In this document: in pieces, positions 32,184 through 42,360 of the stretch
How the letters are laid out: every line of letters starts with the position of its first letter
How positions within the stretch are numbered: position 1 is the first letter of the stretch
Assembly: GCF_000226095.1 (NCBI RefSeq)
Contig: NC_016477.1
Coordinates: forward strand, 1,922,001 to 1,986,000
Direction: 5' to 3'
From: Thermothelomyces thermophilus ATCC 42464
Lineage: Eukaryota; Ascomycota; Sordariomycetes; Sordariales; Chaetomiaceae
Length of the DNA stretch: 64,000 nt
Translations under genes and position numbers: made by a program
The notes under the pieces: generated by a model
Databases searched by the model: none
Seen by the model: only the letters and a program-made list of their open reading frames with translations
Told to the model about the DNA's origin: nothing

Positions 32184-33629
32184 ATGGCTTACAATCAGCG
32201 AATGTCCATAATGCCGGCCGCGCAGCAGCAGTCGCGGTCGCGCAAAAAGGAAGAGGAAGCGGCGTATGCCAACATGCGGCTGCCCGACCGTGAAATTGTC
32301 GGCTGCATCAACGAGCTTGGAATCCCGTTTACGGTCGCCGACCTCCAGAAGCCGAATCCGATACAAGTGCAGATGATTTTCGAGTGGTTTGGCGAACTCC
32401 TAATGAACAAAACACGGCAGACGGTAGACCCTGCCATGCGTGCTGCGGCGGAGGACATCTGCGGCGACTTTGGCGACTCATTGATGCCGCCGGACACGCG
32501 TAACTTGATGGGTTTCTTCATTTCACTGCGGCAACTGATGCTCGACTGCGGCGTACACGACTTCAACTTCATGGACCTTTACAAGCCAACCCACCACCGC
32601 CTCGTCAAAATCTTCAGTTACGTCATCAACTTTGTTCGCTTCCGCGAGAGCCAGACTAGCGTCATCGACGAGCACTGCAACCGCGCTGAGAGCACAAAGG
32701 CGCGCATCGAGCAGCTGTACGCAGAGAACCAGAATTTGGAGGCACAGCTAGACGAGATGCGCGCCAACAGGAGGCAGATGGAGGCCCTAGTGGCCGAGAA
32801 GACGCGGCGCAACGAGGAGCTCAAGAAGAAGTTGTTGGAGCTGCGGCGGACCCAGGAAAAGGTGGCAGCGAGACTTGAGGAGGCCAAGACAAAGAAGGGA
32901 GAGCTCGCCGCGGAGCTGGAGGAAAAGACGGCTGCCAAGTTGGCGCTCAAGCAAGAGAGCGCCAAGCTTCGGCCATACACGCTACAAAGCCCGTCGGCGC
33001 TGCAGGCGAGTCTTACCGAACTGAGCAACACATTGAACAACGACAAAGCACACATCGACTCACTCGACCGCCGGGCACGGGCTCTACAAACATCAAGTGA
33101 CTCCTTTGCGGTAGTGTCCAGTGACGTCGCCTCGTGCATCAAGTTGCTTGAAGAAATCGCGGTAGAACTTGCCAAGGAGGAAGAGGATAATGCGAAGAAT
33201 GCGAAGCAGCGCGACGCGCTTACGGAACGCGGGGCAAGCGTGCGAGAGGTGGAGCGGACCGAGGCGTTGCTCCAACGGCAGCTTGCCAAATGGACAGAGC
33301 GGACCGAGACGCTACGGGCCCAGAGCCAGGAAAAAGCGCAGCGAGCCAAGGAGAAGATGGAGGAGCTGCGAGCGGTGCATAAAACTTTGACCGAGGAGCG
33401 GTCCGAGAAGGGCAAAGATATTGAGCGGCGAAGGGTGAGGATCGAGCAGATCGAGAAGAAGGTATGTTATTACATTGGGCTGTCTGATAATGAAGGGGCT
33501 GCTAACTCGTCCCAGATGCTGGACCTCAAGGAGAACATTGAGAACGAGGTGCATGCGGCGCATGATGAGTACCTCAAGCTGGAGGCGCACATCAAGCTGT
33601 ACATCACCGAAATGGAGCAAGCCATCTGA
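32184..33629 (+). CDS. nuf2: Kinetochore protein Nuf2 (Ndc80 complex)
   Basis: Two exons, 32184-33461 and 33516-33629, give 463 aa, close to yeast Nuf2 (451 aa). Nuf2 pairs with Ndc80 and links kinetochores to microtubules. A calponin-homology-like head occupies about 25-155, with family signatures [19 protein letters not shown] and [22 protein letters not shown]. Continuous coiled coil runs from about 160 to the end. The 54-nt intron has GTATGT, a GCTAAC branch and CAG; it is a multiple of three and has no stop, so the unspliced frame also reads through. The upstream in-frame start at 31989 was rejected because its 65 extra residues are unlike the family. Confidence 0.93.
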   Translation: MAYNQRMSIMPAAQQQSRSRKKEEEAAYANMRLPDREIVGCINELGIPFTVADLQKPNPIQVQMIFEWFGELLMNKTRQTVDPAMRAAAEDICGDFGDSLMPPDTRNLMGFFISLRQLMLDCGVHDFNFMDLYKPTHHRLVKIFSYVINFVRFRESQTSVIDEHCNRAESTKARIEQLYAENQNLEAQLDEMRANRRQMEALVAEKTRRNEELKKKLLELRRTQEKVAARLEEAKTKKGELAAELEEKTAAKLALKQESAKLRPYTLQSPSALQASLTELSNTLNNDKAHIDSLDRRARALQTSSDSFAVVSSDVASCIKLLEEIAVELAKEEEDNAKNAKQRDALTERGASVREVERTEALLQRQLAKWTERTETLRAQSQEKAQRAKEKMEELRAVHKTLTEERSEKGKDIERRRVRIEQIEKKVCYYIGLSDNEGAANSSQMLDLKENIENEVHAAHDEYLKLEAHIKLYITEMEQAI

Positions 33630-33880
33630 TGGATCTTGTTTCTTTTTCATGTCTGGGAAATGCTGTTATGAGGGAGGTTTGGGTATGGTGGCGGCTTTGT
33701 TGCGTTCTCGGAATAGGATACCCTGGGAAAGATTGACGGCGCTGGCGTTGGGTTGTATTACAAGACGTTTCATTATGTACAGAGCACATACTACATACAT
33801 GGGCAACTGACACGGATGTCACCGCAGGAGCAGGTCTCGCCCTCACGGCGTTCGTGACCCATTCATCTGCCGGCAACCTA

Positions 33881-34873
33881 TTATCCTCTGGCCATCCACT
33901 CGCCCTCCCGAAACTGAAACCACCTCCCCAATACTCTGGCCACATCAACCGTCTTACCAGCCCACCCGCCTCGACGTTCCAATTCTCCACCAACCCTCTT
34001 CCCCCGTCCGCCTAACACGGGCACGCTCTCCCGCAACACACCGTCCAGCCCCAACGATACCCCTTTCCGTGGGCCTGCATCACCGTGGTCGACTTCCTCA
34101 TCTCCATCCCTCCCGTCGGCTACCCCTGCGCCTTCTCCAAAGCCTATCGGTCCCTCCACAACAACGACCGCCAGCCCCTCTCTCACCCCAGCTTCTACCA
34201 GCGCTGCGCAGCTCGTCCCCAGACCCTGGACGCTCCACTCGCTCGTGTTGCGGTGGATCCCGAGGAGGTTGTAGACCACGAGCAGGGCCCTGCGGGCTGC
34301 TGGCGATGGCTGCGGCGGCGGCGGCGGCGGCGCTACAGGCGCCTTGCCTGACGTGAGGGAGGAGTCCACGGTGAAAACGGAGAGGAAGGCGCGGAGGTGG
34401 GACACGGTCGGGACGAAGACGGTGCGGATGTGGCGAGCGGTGGAGAGCTGTGCGAGGTGCGGGGTCAGGAGCGGGTGCGGCTTCCTCGGGGCGGTAGTAG
34501 TAGGGTTGGCGTGAGCGTGTGACGGAGGGGTTGCCGGGCGGTCGGCTGCTGGCTGTGGTGGCACGGCGTGAGGTCGTCCTGTCGGGGCGGGGTCGAGGTT
34601 GGGCGGCGGACCCGCGGTGGTTGCTTGTTGCGCCGTGGCATCATGTGGTTCGCCTAGGGGCAGAGTTCCTCCGCCATGTCGCTGCTGCTGCTGCTGCTGC
34701 TGCTCCTGGAAGATGTTATGTGTAAGGGCGGACAGAAACTCGCCTCTGTTTCCGCAAATAATGAGAGTCGTTGGGTATCTGCATCGGTTGATAATGAACT
34801 GTATAAGGTCGGACGGTAGCACCGGCGAAAGGAATAGAGGGGTTGAGTGTGAGTGAACGTAATTGTCATCCAT
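33881..34873 (-). CDS. Unrecognised conserved-looking protein
   Basis: A 330-aa frame from MDDNYVHSH (ATG at 34873); it also stays open 17 codons upstream. The N-terminus contains PTTLIICGNRGEFLSAL, reminiscent of a RecA-like first strand but without a Walker A lysine. A later block, HPLLTPHLAQLSTARHIRTVF, precedes a strand-rich segment with ALLVVYNLLGIHRNTSEWS. Between them lie low-complexity Gln (eight in a row) and Pro/Ala/Thr stretches, and a Pro run. The pattern resembles degenerate Rad51-paralog or Shu-type proteins of fungi, but this is only a guess. It converges on Nuf2, with 250 bp between stops. Real gene likely; function unknown. Confidence 0.6.
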   Translation of the reverse strand: MDDNYVHSHSTPLFLSPVLPSDLIQFIINRCRYPTTLIICGNRGEFLSALTHNIFQEQQQQQQQRHGGGTLPLGEPHDATAQQATTAGPPPNLDPAPTGRPHAVPPQPAADRPATPPSHAHANPTTTAPRKPHPLLTPHLAQLSTARHIRTVFVPTVSHLRAFLSVFTVDSSLTSGKAPVAPPPPPPQPSPAARRALLVVYNLLGIHRNTSEWSVQGLGTSCAALVEAGVREGLAVVVVEGPIGFGEGAGVADGRDGDEEVDHGDAGPRKGVSLGLDGVLRESVPVLGGRGKRVGGELERRGGWAGKTVDVARVLGRWFQFREGEWMARG

Positions 34874-35481
34874 CGGGTTCCCGATGCTGTGAAAAGTTGA
34901 GGGCCGTTGGGAAATTTGTAACACGCGAAATGATGTTTTCCTGAGAGTAGTGCAAGGAGCGAGTGGAAAGTACCAGTGGCTGCTGTTTGGGGCCCCTGTC
35001 TATCGCGTGCATCCGAGGCTCGACCTGGGCAATCAAGGTCGATCGAATCTGGCTTGGGATGCGGACCGCACCGCGCTGGCGTGTCGGCCCTGGCCGAGCC
35101 ACATCAACCGTCAAGGTACGGCAGCTGAGGTAAACCCAGTTCGTTGGGTTAGATACGATGTACAGTAGTTTACCTTAGGCATGAATTGGTAGAATAAGTC
35201 CTTGGATAAGGTTTTTTTTGGTTAATGTAGTAGTTACGTGTAAGTGCGCATCAGTTACTTGCAGTTCTGAATCTCTTTCAACCTACCCCGCTTTGCCGCT
35301 TAAGTGGTGTAAGTGCATGACCTACCCACCCCGCCGAGCTGCCGCTCAGCGCTCGAGAGCCCTGCACATCACGTCACTGCTCCAAGCCACAGTCAATCCC
35401 CAACTGCCCGGTGCTCTGCCAGGGAGCGACTGCGAGCAATACTGCGTGAAGCTCCTGACGGAGCAACGGCAGTCGCCCAAT
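34874..35481. promoter_or_regulatory. Divergent intergenic region before AP-3 beta
   Basis: About 600 bp between two divergent start codons. AT-rich near 35150-35230. No gene or clear operator seen. Confidence 0.45.
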
Positions 35482-38032
35482 ATGGAGTCAATAGCGAGGA
35501 TCTCGACATTGCTAGAGAATGGTATGTTCCTGACCGATATTTTGACGACATCCAACAGGACTGACTGTCCCTTGCAGCCCGAGATCTTACCCTCGACGCT
35601 GCCGCGGCCGCCCGAAGTTCGCGGAGCTCGTCCCGGCCCCTCGATCGCTCCCAGGTCAAGAGGCTACTGGACAGCCGCAATGAGCGCGAAGTGCTCGACG
35701 GGCTCAGGCGTGTCATCTCGGTACGCCGTCATTGCCGACCGCCGACAGTCTACGTTTCCTCCGCGCTAACATCCGCCTCCAGATGATGTACCGCGGCCAA
35801 AAGACGCTGCCCCTGTTCTCGTCTGTTGTCAAAAACGTCGCCTCGCCTAATATCGAGATTAAAAAGCTTGTCTACATTTACCTCATCCACCATGCCGAAC
35901 AAGAGCCTGACCTTGCCCTTCTATCCATCAACACCATTCAGAAGTCGCTGTCGGACACGAACCCGCAGGTGCGGGCGCTGGCGCTGCGAACCATGTCGGG
36001 AATTCGGGTACCGGTTATCAGTCAGATCGTCTCCCTTGCCATCAGGAAGGGTGCCGGGGACATGAGCCCGTACGTCCGACGCGCTGCGGCTCTGGCGATT
36101 CCCAAGTGCTACCGGCTCGATCCCTCACAGCTACCCCAGCTGCTAGAATACCTCTCGACCTTACTCGGCGACAAGCAATACTACGTGGCTGGCGCGGCCG
36201 TGACGGCTTTCATGACCGTATGTCCAGATCGGATAGATCTAATACACAAGCATTACCGGAACCTGGTCAGAATGCTCGTCGATATGGACGAGTGGAGCCA
36301 ACTATCGACACTGCGGTTGATGACGGTCTACGCGAGAAAGTGCTTCCCGAGGAGGACAAGGACTGTCAAGAATAAGGAGCGGCCCGCCGAATTGCAGGAC
36401 TTCTATGGCGAAGCATCAGAGGCCGGCCCGGAGCGTGAGCAGGTGACGGTTCTCGATCCCGACCTCGAGTTGCTTCTGAAGAGCATCAAGCCCCTCTTGC
36501 AGTCCCGCAACTCCGGTGTCGTGGTTGCCGTCGCAAGGTGCTACTCTGCCATTGGAACTCCCTCCTACACTAAAGCGGCCATCGGGCCCCTGGTAGCGCT
36601 GCTCCGTGGCGCTCAAGACATTCAGCAAGTCGCCCTCTACAACATTGTTTCCATTTGTCTGAGCTGTCCTGCCGATTTTGTTAAATACGCCACCCATTTC
36701 CTCGTCCGCGCAACCGATACACAGCCAGTGTGGGAGCTCAAGTTGGAGGTGCTCACACTTATCTTTCCTCACGCCCCGCGGCACATCAAAAGCCTCATCC
36801 TCAATGAGCTGGAGCACTTCAGCCGTGGTTCCGACAAGCTTCTGGTCCGCGAAGCCGTCAGGGCCATCGGGCGGTGCGCGCAAGCAGATAGCGCTACCGC
36901 TCCCCGATGTTTGCGCCTGCTGCTGAGCCAAATCACTAGCTTGGATGGCATACTGGCTGCGGAAAGCTTGACCGTCATTCGTCACCTTATCCAGCAAGAC
37001 CCAACCGCTCACGTCGCTACCGTGATCCGTCTCGCCAAGAACCTGGACTCGGCCACCGATCCGCAAGCTCGCGCAACCATCATCTGGCTCGTAGGCGAGT
37101 TTTCCGGTCTTGGCGGCGCGGACAACATCGCCGCCGATGTGCTGCGCATCCTCCTCAAAGACTTCGCTTCCGAGCCCGAAATCGCTAAACGCCAGATTGT
37201 GCTTCTCGGCGCAAAGGTTTACTTGCACTATGTCAACCGGCAGATTGAAGAATCTCAAGCCGGCCGGCCGCAGTTCCCGCAACCCCAGGCGGAATTCGAC
37301 CAAGGCCAGGAACCATTTCAACCCTCGCCACCGGCTACTGGCAGCAACAGACCGAAAATTTTAGAAGAGGACGATCACCCTATCGCTAAGCTCTGGCGCT
37401 ACCTCCTTCTGCTTGTGCGATACGACACGTCATATGACCTACGCGACCGCACGCGGCTGTATAAATCCCTCCTCTCGGTCCCGCAGCTCGCGACGCTGAT
37501 GCTCCTTGCGCCGAAGCCAGCTCCGCAAGCACCCAGCCCATCGGAGACTAGGCGTGGTTATACCCTGGGTTCGGCCGCGCTGGTGCTGGCAGGCGGCGGC
37601 GGGGTGCATGGGCTAAGGGGATATGAGGACCTGCCTGAGTGGGTGGAAGAAGGCAAAGAGCCGGATCCCAGGTTGAGGGATGCAGAGGGAGCAGACCGCT
37701 ACGGCGAGAAAAGGGTTGTCCCCGCGGCCGAGGTTTTGGATGCAGCTGCTGCCTCAAGAGCGTCGCCTTCTTCAGTTGGTGCGGAGTCCAAGGCTGTGAA
37801 GGCGGCCAATGGGATTGGGGAAAAGAGTTTGGATGATTGGTTGGCTGAGGAGGAAAGCGACGAAGAAGATAGCGGGAGCGTGGAAGGAGAGGAGGAGGAG
37901 GAAGAAGAGGAAGAGGATGATGATGACGATGAGAACGAGGAAGAGGAATCCGACGAAGAAAGCTCGGATGAAGAGGAAGATGAGAGCGAAGAGGAGTCAG
38001 AGGAGAATGCTAAACTTATACGGCCTGCATGA
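35482..38032 (+). CDS. apl6: AP-3 complex subunit beta (Apl6)
   Basis: Exons 35482-35521, 35578-35720 and 35783-38032 sum to 2433 nt (810 aa), almost the length of yeast Apl6 (809). The introns are 56 and 62 nt; the second has a GCTAAC branch. AP-3 sorts cargo from Golgi/endosomes to the vacuole. The N-terminal trunk shows adaptin HEAT-repeat signatures: MMYRGQKTLPLFSSVVKN, EIKKLVYIYLIHHAEQEPDL, NPQVRALALRTMSGIRV and SPYVRRAAALAIPKCY. The C-terminus (about 700-800) is a Glu/Asp/Ser-rich hinge, typical of AP-3 beta, and the protein stops there without an ear domain. The start was set by the tiny first exon (MESIARISTLLEN), which joins in phase. Confidence 0.93.
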
Positions 38033-38144
38033 GAGCTCTCAATAGCAGGAAACCGATCTGCCAGCGCATCGACCTTCAACTCACTGTTGAGGTGGAAAGC
38101 TCGCAGCAGATAGTACAAGCGGAAAGCAATTTTGATACGCGACA
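38033..38144. other. 3' flank of AP-3 beta
   Basis: Short non-coding spacer before the ankyrin-like relic. Confidence 0.4.
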
Positions 38145-38345
38145 CTACCAGCGTTCATGGATCAATGCCCCCCCTCCCCCCCTTAGCATCTTGACAAGTT
38201 CTTCATCGGCGTTTTTCCAAGACAATTCGATCAGCGTCCAGCCATGAGTCCCGACAAAGCTCGGTGAAGCCTCCTTTTCGATAAGCTTGCGAATATTGAA
38301 CCGTCGTTCAAGCTCGATTGCCTGGAACAGAAGTATTTCATATCC
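38145..38345 (-). pseudogene. Relic of an ankyrin-repeat protein
   Basis: A minus-strand stretch of about 65 codons is open and reads like one and a half ankyrin units: AIELERRFNIRKLIEKEAS, then GWTLIELSWKNADEELVKML. It has no start codon, and a stop lies just upstream. A further open frame at 38507-38701 (-) may belong to the same decayed gene. It could also be the last exon of a spliced gene, but the upstream part is not recognisable. Low confidence. Confidence 0.35.
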
Positions 38346-38764
38346 TCACGTGAAACTTTGCAACACCTTGGCCACGTCAGCCCTGTCATCGAAGGCTCAT
38401 AACACTCCACCTGGTATGAGCCGATCACAGGCAACGAGAAGCGACCTGGGAAAAGGTTGAGTAAGTCGGACCACCAAGAACGGTTGCCGTTTTAGGCAGG
38501 TCATGATCATCTAGGGGGATGTTTACCGGGCTGCACAGCAACGGTTATCTCTACAGCTTGAGCTAGCGCGCTGGCGGGCGACACAGACAGCGTCTCCATC
38601 ATTTCATTTCCAACAATGCGCAAGGCATGGCCTTGGTCGTACCCGAGCTGATCTCGCAGATAAATGGGTTCGGCGACGACACCTCGATCAACATGGACCA
38701 AGTAAGATCCTCTCTCGGCTGACGTCTGCTCGTTTAAAAGGCAGAACCTATGCTACGCACAATC
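38346..38764. other. Non-coding, possible relic sequence
   Basis: Includes an open minus-strand frame at 38507-38701 (64 codons) with some protein-like composition (LGYDQGHALRIVGNEMMETL) but no known family. It may be part of the ankyrin-like relic. Confidence 0.3.
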
Positions 38765-38883
38765 ACATACGACCATAGACAGTAGAAAATACGGGATCCC
38801 GTCCGCTCTCCCATCGTCAAGCTACTGATCGCAGGATTAGTACTCAGGTCGGTGACGACTGGGGAAGCCCCTGTGTTGTATGT
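38765..38883 (+). rRNA. 5S rRNA: 5S ribosomal RNA
   Basis: About 119 nt starting ACATACGACCATAG and ending GTTGTATGT; these ends pair as helix I. CAGTAG pairs with CTACTG (helix II). The conserved CGGGATCCCGTCCGCTCTCC core and GGTCGGTGACGACTGGG (internal promoter and helix IV/V region) are present. A T run follows directly. 5S genes dispersed singly are the rule in Neurospora and relatives, rather than tandem arrays. All helices look intact, so it is probably functional. Confidence 0.93.
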
Positions 38884-38887
38884 TTTT
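38883..38887 (+). terminator. Pol III T-run terminator of 5S rRNA
   Basis: Five T immediately at the 5S 3' end. Confidence 0.75.
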
Positions 38888-39242
38888 GCCTCTTGAACCT
38901 GATTCGTTGTTTTCCTTTTTCACTCTGGCAACGGCAATGTAATTTGATATGACTACTCTGGCGGCCTTTCTGTGCATCGCGTGTTTCGGTTTATACATAG
39001 TATAGGTAATTACACATCGTTCCGCGAAGTTTCGATGTCTGAGGCTATTACATGGCGCCAGCCCCACTGAGACTGGGTGAAAGTTCGGCATCTTCAGCAG
39101 GTGCAACTCCTATCTACGTAATTACTATGTACATACAACAATCAAATCTTCCAGTATTTTCCAATATTAATCGACACCTTTACTTTTTACACTACGACTC
39201 CCATGTGCCAATTCTCGGGGACATTTGGGGTAACTCCGTACT
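38888..39242. other. Non-coding spacer
   Basis: No gene seen. ACTCCGTAC occurs at its right end (39233-39241). Confidence 0.5.
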
Positions 39243-39717
39243 TCAAGAAATTTTCAAGAGCGGCGACTTTCTGGCGACAGCCTTGGCCACTCCCGCCAGC
39301 GACGATGCTTGCAGGATCTCAAAGACGGGCACCTCGACCCTTGCGTCGCGCGAGAACCAGTTTCTCAGCTCGACTGCCACCAACGAGTCGATTCCGTACG
39401 CACCCGTCGGCCTTTTAACATCAACGTCCTCGGTTTGCATCACCAGCGATCAGCGCATCCAATACGCTCATCTCGGCCTCACCCTGCGACCTGGCCGAGT
39501 GCACGCCCGTCACAAGATGTCCATTAGGAACTGACACGGATGAATCGGACTCGGACTCGGACTCGGACCCGGGGCCCATCATGGCTATCTCCAACATGGC
39601 GAGCATTTCGTCCTCGTTGATGTCGAGCATGCCCAGCTTAACAAGGTTCTGTGGCAAGGAGAGGAAGCTGGAATCCTTTGAGGATATCACCGCAAAGGCG
39701 GCGCTCAAGGTCACCAA
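39243..39717 (-). pseudogene. Relic of the 3' end of a highly reducing polyketide synthase
   Basis: Two adjacent minus-strand stretches match the end of a fungal HR-PKS. The first (39421-39717) has the post-ketoreductase linker (FLSLPQNLVKLGMLDI, EDEMLAMLEIAMMGP, VTGVHSAR). The second (39243-39443) has the acyl-carrier domain with the phosphopantetheine site GIDSLVAVELRNWF and the usual C-terminal helix. No ketosynthase, acyltransferase or other upstream domain exists in the window, and the linker is shorter than in intact enzymes. It is broken, probably a leftover of a lost gene, and lies next to the repeat-rich right half. Confidence 0.75.
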
Positions 39718-40126
39718 GGTATCTCAGACTCCGTTTGGGTTAGGATGGGCTGGTTTGTTCATTGAGTGAGCTTGGACTGATGAGAGCGACACATAATCAC
39801 AGAGGTAGCTCTCATGTTAAATTAGGGGAGATGCCTGCAAATAGCAAAGCTGCTACTAATATGAGTGAAACGTGCGACTAATACTCTAGTAACAGTTTTG
39901 GGTGTTTAATTCCAATGGAGTGACTTCTTCAACAAAAAAGGTAAACGCTTTATACGCCACTCTTTATAGCGTTAATAGTTCTTTAGTTTTCTTGTGTCGA
40001 ATCATAACTCTGAGTGTAATGGGCTTCGCGGCAATGCTGTGTCAATTGGCGCTAGCTCTGTTCCAAGGATCCTAATCTAAGAAAGAAAAGGAGAGGGAAG
40101 GAGAACCGAATCCAGCGGCGAGCTAA
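39718..40126. other. Spacer between the PKS relic and solo LTR
   Basis: No gene or repeat recognised. Becomes AT-richer toward the LTR. Confidence 0.5.
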
Positions 40127-40131
40127 TTGAT

Positions 40132-40340
40132 TGTCAGAAGCTGTGGAGCTTCTAAGAGTATTAGCCACATACATGCCACAGCTGTATGAGGCTGTTCAAC
40201 GCATTGGCCAGTTCCTTTGTCTATAAATATCAGTCGTTTGTCTCCTTTGTAGATAGTTCAACAAGGCACTCTTTCCTTCGTACGGCCACCCACTGCAGAC
40301 TGCTTTCAACGCTCCCGGAAGCTCATCACTACGTTCGGCA
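40132..40340 (+). repeat. Solo LTR of a Copia-type element
   Basis: A 209-bp sequence beginning TGTCAGAAGC and ending GTTCGGCA, flanked on both sides by the perfect 5-bp duplication TTGAT (40127-40131 and 40341-40345). A TATA-like TATAAATAT lies near its middle. No internal region follows, so it is a solo LTR left by recombination. It is the inverted counterpart of the LTR at 41215-41426 and carries far fewer RIP-type changes than that copy. Confidence 0.88.
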
Positions 40341-40345
40341 TTGAT

Positions 40346-41209
40346 CAACCGAAAACCGGAGTAATACGGAGGCCCCAGGCGCGGGCCCGTAATTAATGCA
40401 TGAGAGGGAGCGGGAGGGTACTCGACAAAGTCCCTACCATCCGCAGCCTAACCCCCCCCCCCCCCAAATTCATTTTTTCTTCCTCCTCTTTATACCCACC
40501 CTACGTGCCTCAGTAAGCCTCGACGGGGGTTAGGTTGCTAATTAATAGGTTGCTCGCCAACCAACCAACATACCTCCCGGAATCTCATCTCTTCGCCCGC
40601 TGCTCACCCCCTTTTCACACGGCCGCCCTCGCCCGCCCCGACACTGGGCGGTGCCGGGGTTGCCTTGTCCGGCTGCAGCGCGACCGTCTCGACCTCGACC
40701 GTCATGGTCAGCTTGGCCAGCCTGTTGTAGGGCGGTGGCTGGGGCTTGGGCACTAGGAGGCTGTAGACTAGGCTGCTTGTTGGCGACATGGCTGCGGCCT
40801 TATCCTGGTGCGGGCGGCGAGCACCGGCAAGCTCGAGGCAGGATTACAAGGGTAGTGTTGGATAAAGGGGGAAAAGAGGGAGAGGGTTGAGAGCTCTCTT
40901 TGCTTCATGGCGAGTGGGCAGTTCCCAGGCTTAATTAAATAAACAGGACGTCGAAGGCCGATTCGTAGGCAGTTCGGGATCAGCTTGCACCGTTCAAGTG
41001 ACAAAGGTCGGTGGGAAAAAAAAATTACTAAGAGACAACAGAGTAGTTGTTCGATAATTAGTTTATAATTAGGAATCTAGAATACCACCGTTGGTTGGCA
41101 CTAGTTGTCCACGGTTGCTCATAATTAGTTTGGCAGCATGACAAGGTCAGGTTAGGTAATTAAGGCGCTGTTGTTGTTCACCGATTCAATTTCAGAGGAC
41201 AATCCTAAT
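40346..41209. other. GC-richer island between two inverted LTR copies
   Basis: Includes a C run at 40452-40465 and a small open frame at 40604-40789 (listed separately). It is the last ordinary-composition DNA before the AT-rich repeat block. Confidence 0.5.
40604..40789 (-). CDS. Possible small protein or truncated gene start
   Basis: A 61-codon frame from ATG 40789 reads MSPTSSLVYSLLVPKPQPPP and continues to KLTMTVEVETVAL. Codon use is GC-rich like real genes. I know no family. It may be a cut-off first exon; downstream sequence toward the solo LTR gives no continuation. Confidence 0.3.
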   Translation of the reverse strand: MSPTSSLVYSLLVPKPQPPPYNRLAKLTMTVEVETVALQPDKATPAPPSVGAGEGGRVKRG

Positions 41210-41214
41210 ATTTG

Positions 41215-41426
41215 TGCCGAACGCAGTAGTGAGCTTCCGGGAGCGTTGAAAGCAGTGTTTATAGTAGGTAGCTATACGAAGGAAAGAGTGCCTTGTTGAA
41301 CTATCTACAAAGGAGACAAAACGACTCATATTTATAGACAAAGGAGCTGGCCAAAGCGTTAAACAGCCTTATATAGCTATGGCATATATATAGCTAATAC
41401 TCTTAGAAGCTCTATAGCTTCTGACA
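41215..41426 (-). repeat. 3' LTR of a Copia-type element (RIPped)
   Basis: The inverted copy of the 40132-40340 LTR: the minus strand begins TGTCAGAAGC and ends GTTCGGCA. A polypurine tract (AAGGGGTG on the minus strand) abuts it at 41427-41434, which marks it as the 3' LTR of a minus-strand element extending to the right. It carries many transitions relative to the solo copy, mostly CpA to TpA and its complement. Confidence 0.8.
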
Positions 41427-42360
41427 CACCCCTTAGTTAAAGGCGATAGTCGTTTAACTACGCTTTGTAGTAATATTGTTCTTGATATTATATCCTTTGT
41501 TGCTCTTACCTTGATAGCTCCTTTAGGAGCCTGCCTTCTGTATTTGGAAGTCTAAAAGAGTCGAGTATAGTAGAGCGATTCCTTTAAAGCTATAGATTAA
41601 ATATAGCTATTGTAACTATAGTAGTAATAGTATTACTAGTTTTAATTATAGTAATAATAGGATAATGCCTTTTATACTTGAATTAATAGATAACTTGTTA
41701 GGTATACTTACTGTAAATATTATAACTACTAGTAGGTTAACTCTTGCTCCTATAATGCCTTAAAAGTGTAAGCATGTTAAAGCTTCTATATTGTAAGTGT
41801 TCTAGTTATATTAAGATTATTCGAGCTAACTAAATATAGTAATATTAAAGCTAGCGAGCTTTGTAAGATGCCTTATGGAATATATATATAGTTGGCTCTA
41901 GTAGGACGTTCTTTTGGCGAATGTCGTGATCATTCCGGCGCTAGCTCTTACTACTACCATTATACTTATAGTTCCTATAAGTATAAGGAGATATACACTA
42001 ATTGCCTATATGTCTAATAGCTCTTATAATGCTTATACTAACTATAATAGTAGTCCTATTTCTCATGTTAGGTTAGCAAAGGATTTGACGAAAGCTTTAC
42101 TAGATAGAGCTAAGGCTTCTATAAGTCCCTAGATCCTTGACCTCTACCCCTAACGTATAGGCAAATCGCTAATAGATATATATAGGATCTCAAGAAGTTA
42201 TATATAGTTCTTCGGAGTAACCTAAAACACGCTAGTATAGACAATATAAAGGAGTACAAGCTCGATAAAGCTAAACTCACGCGTTTTATAAAGATCGCCT
42301 ACTCTATATATAACATCTTCTACTAGTTAGGTAAGATTAAGGAGGCTTATAATACTCGCG

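Noticed and set aside
40132-41426. The inverted repeats as terminal repeats of a 1.3-kb DNA transposon
   Set aside because: The left copy has its own perfect 5-bp duplication and TG...CA ends, and the right copy has an adjacent polypurine tract, so both are LTRs.
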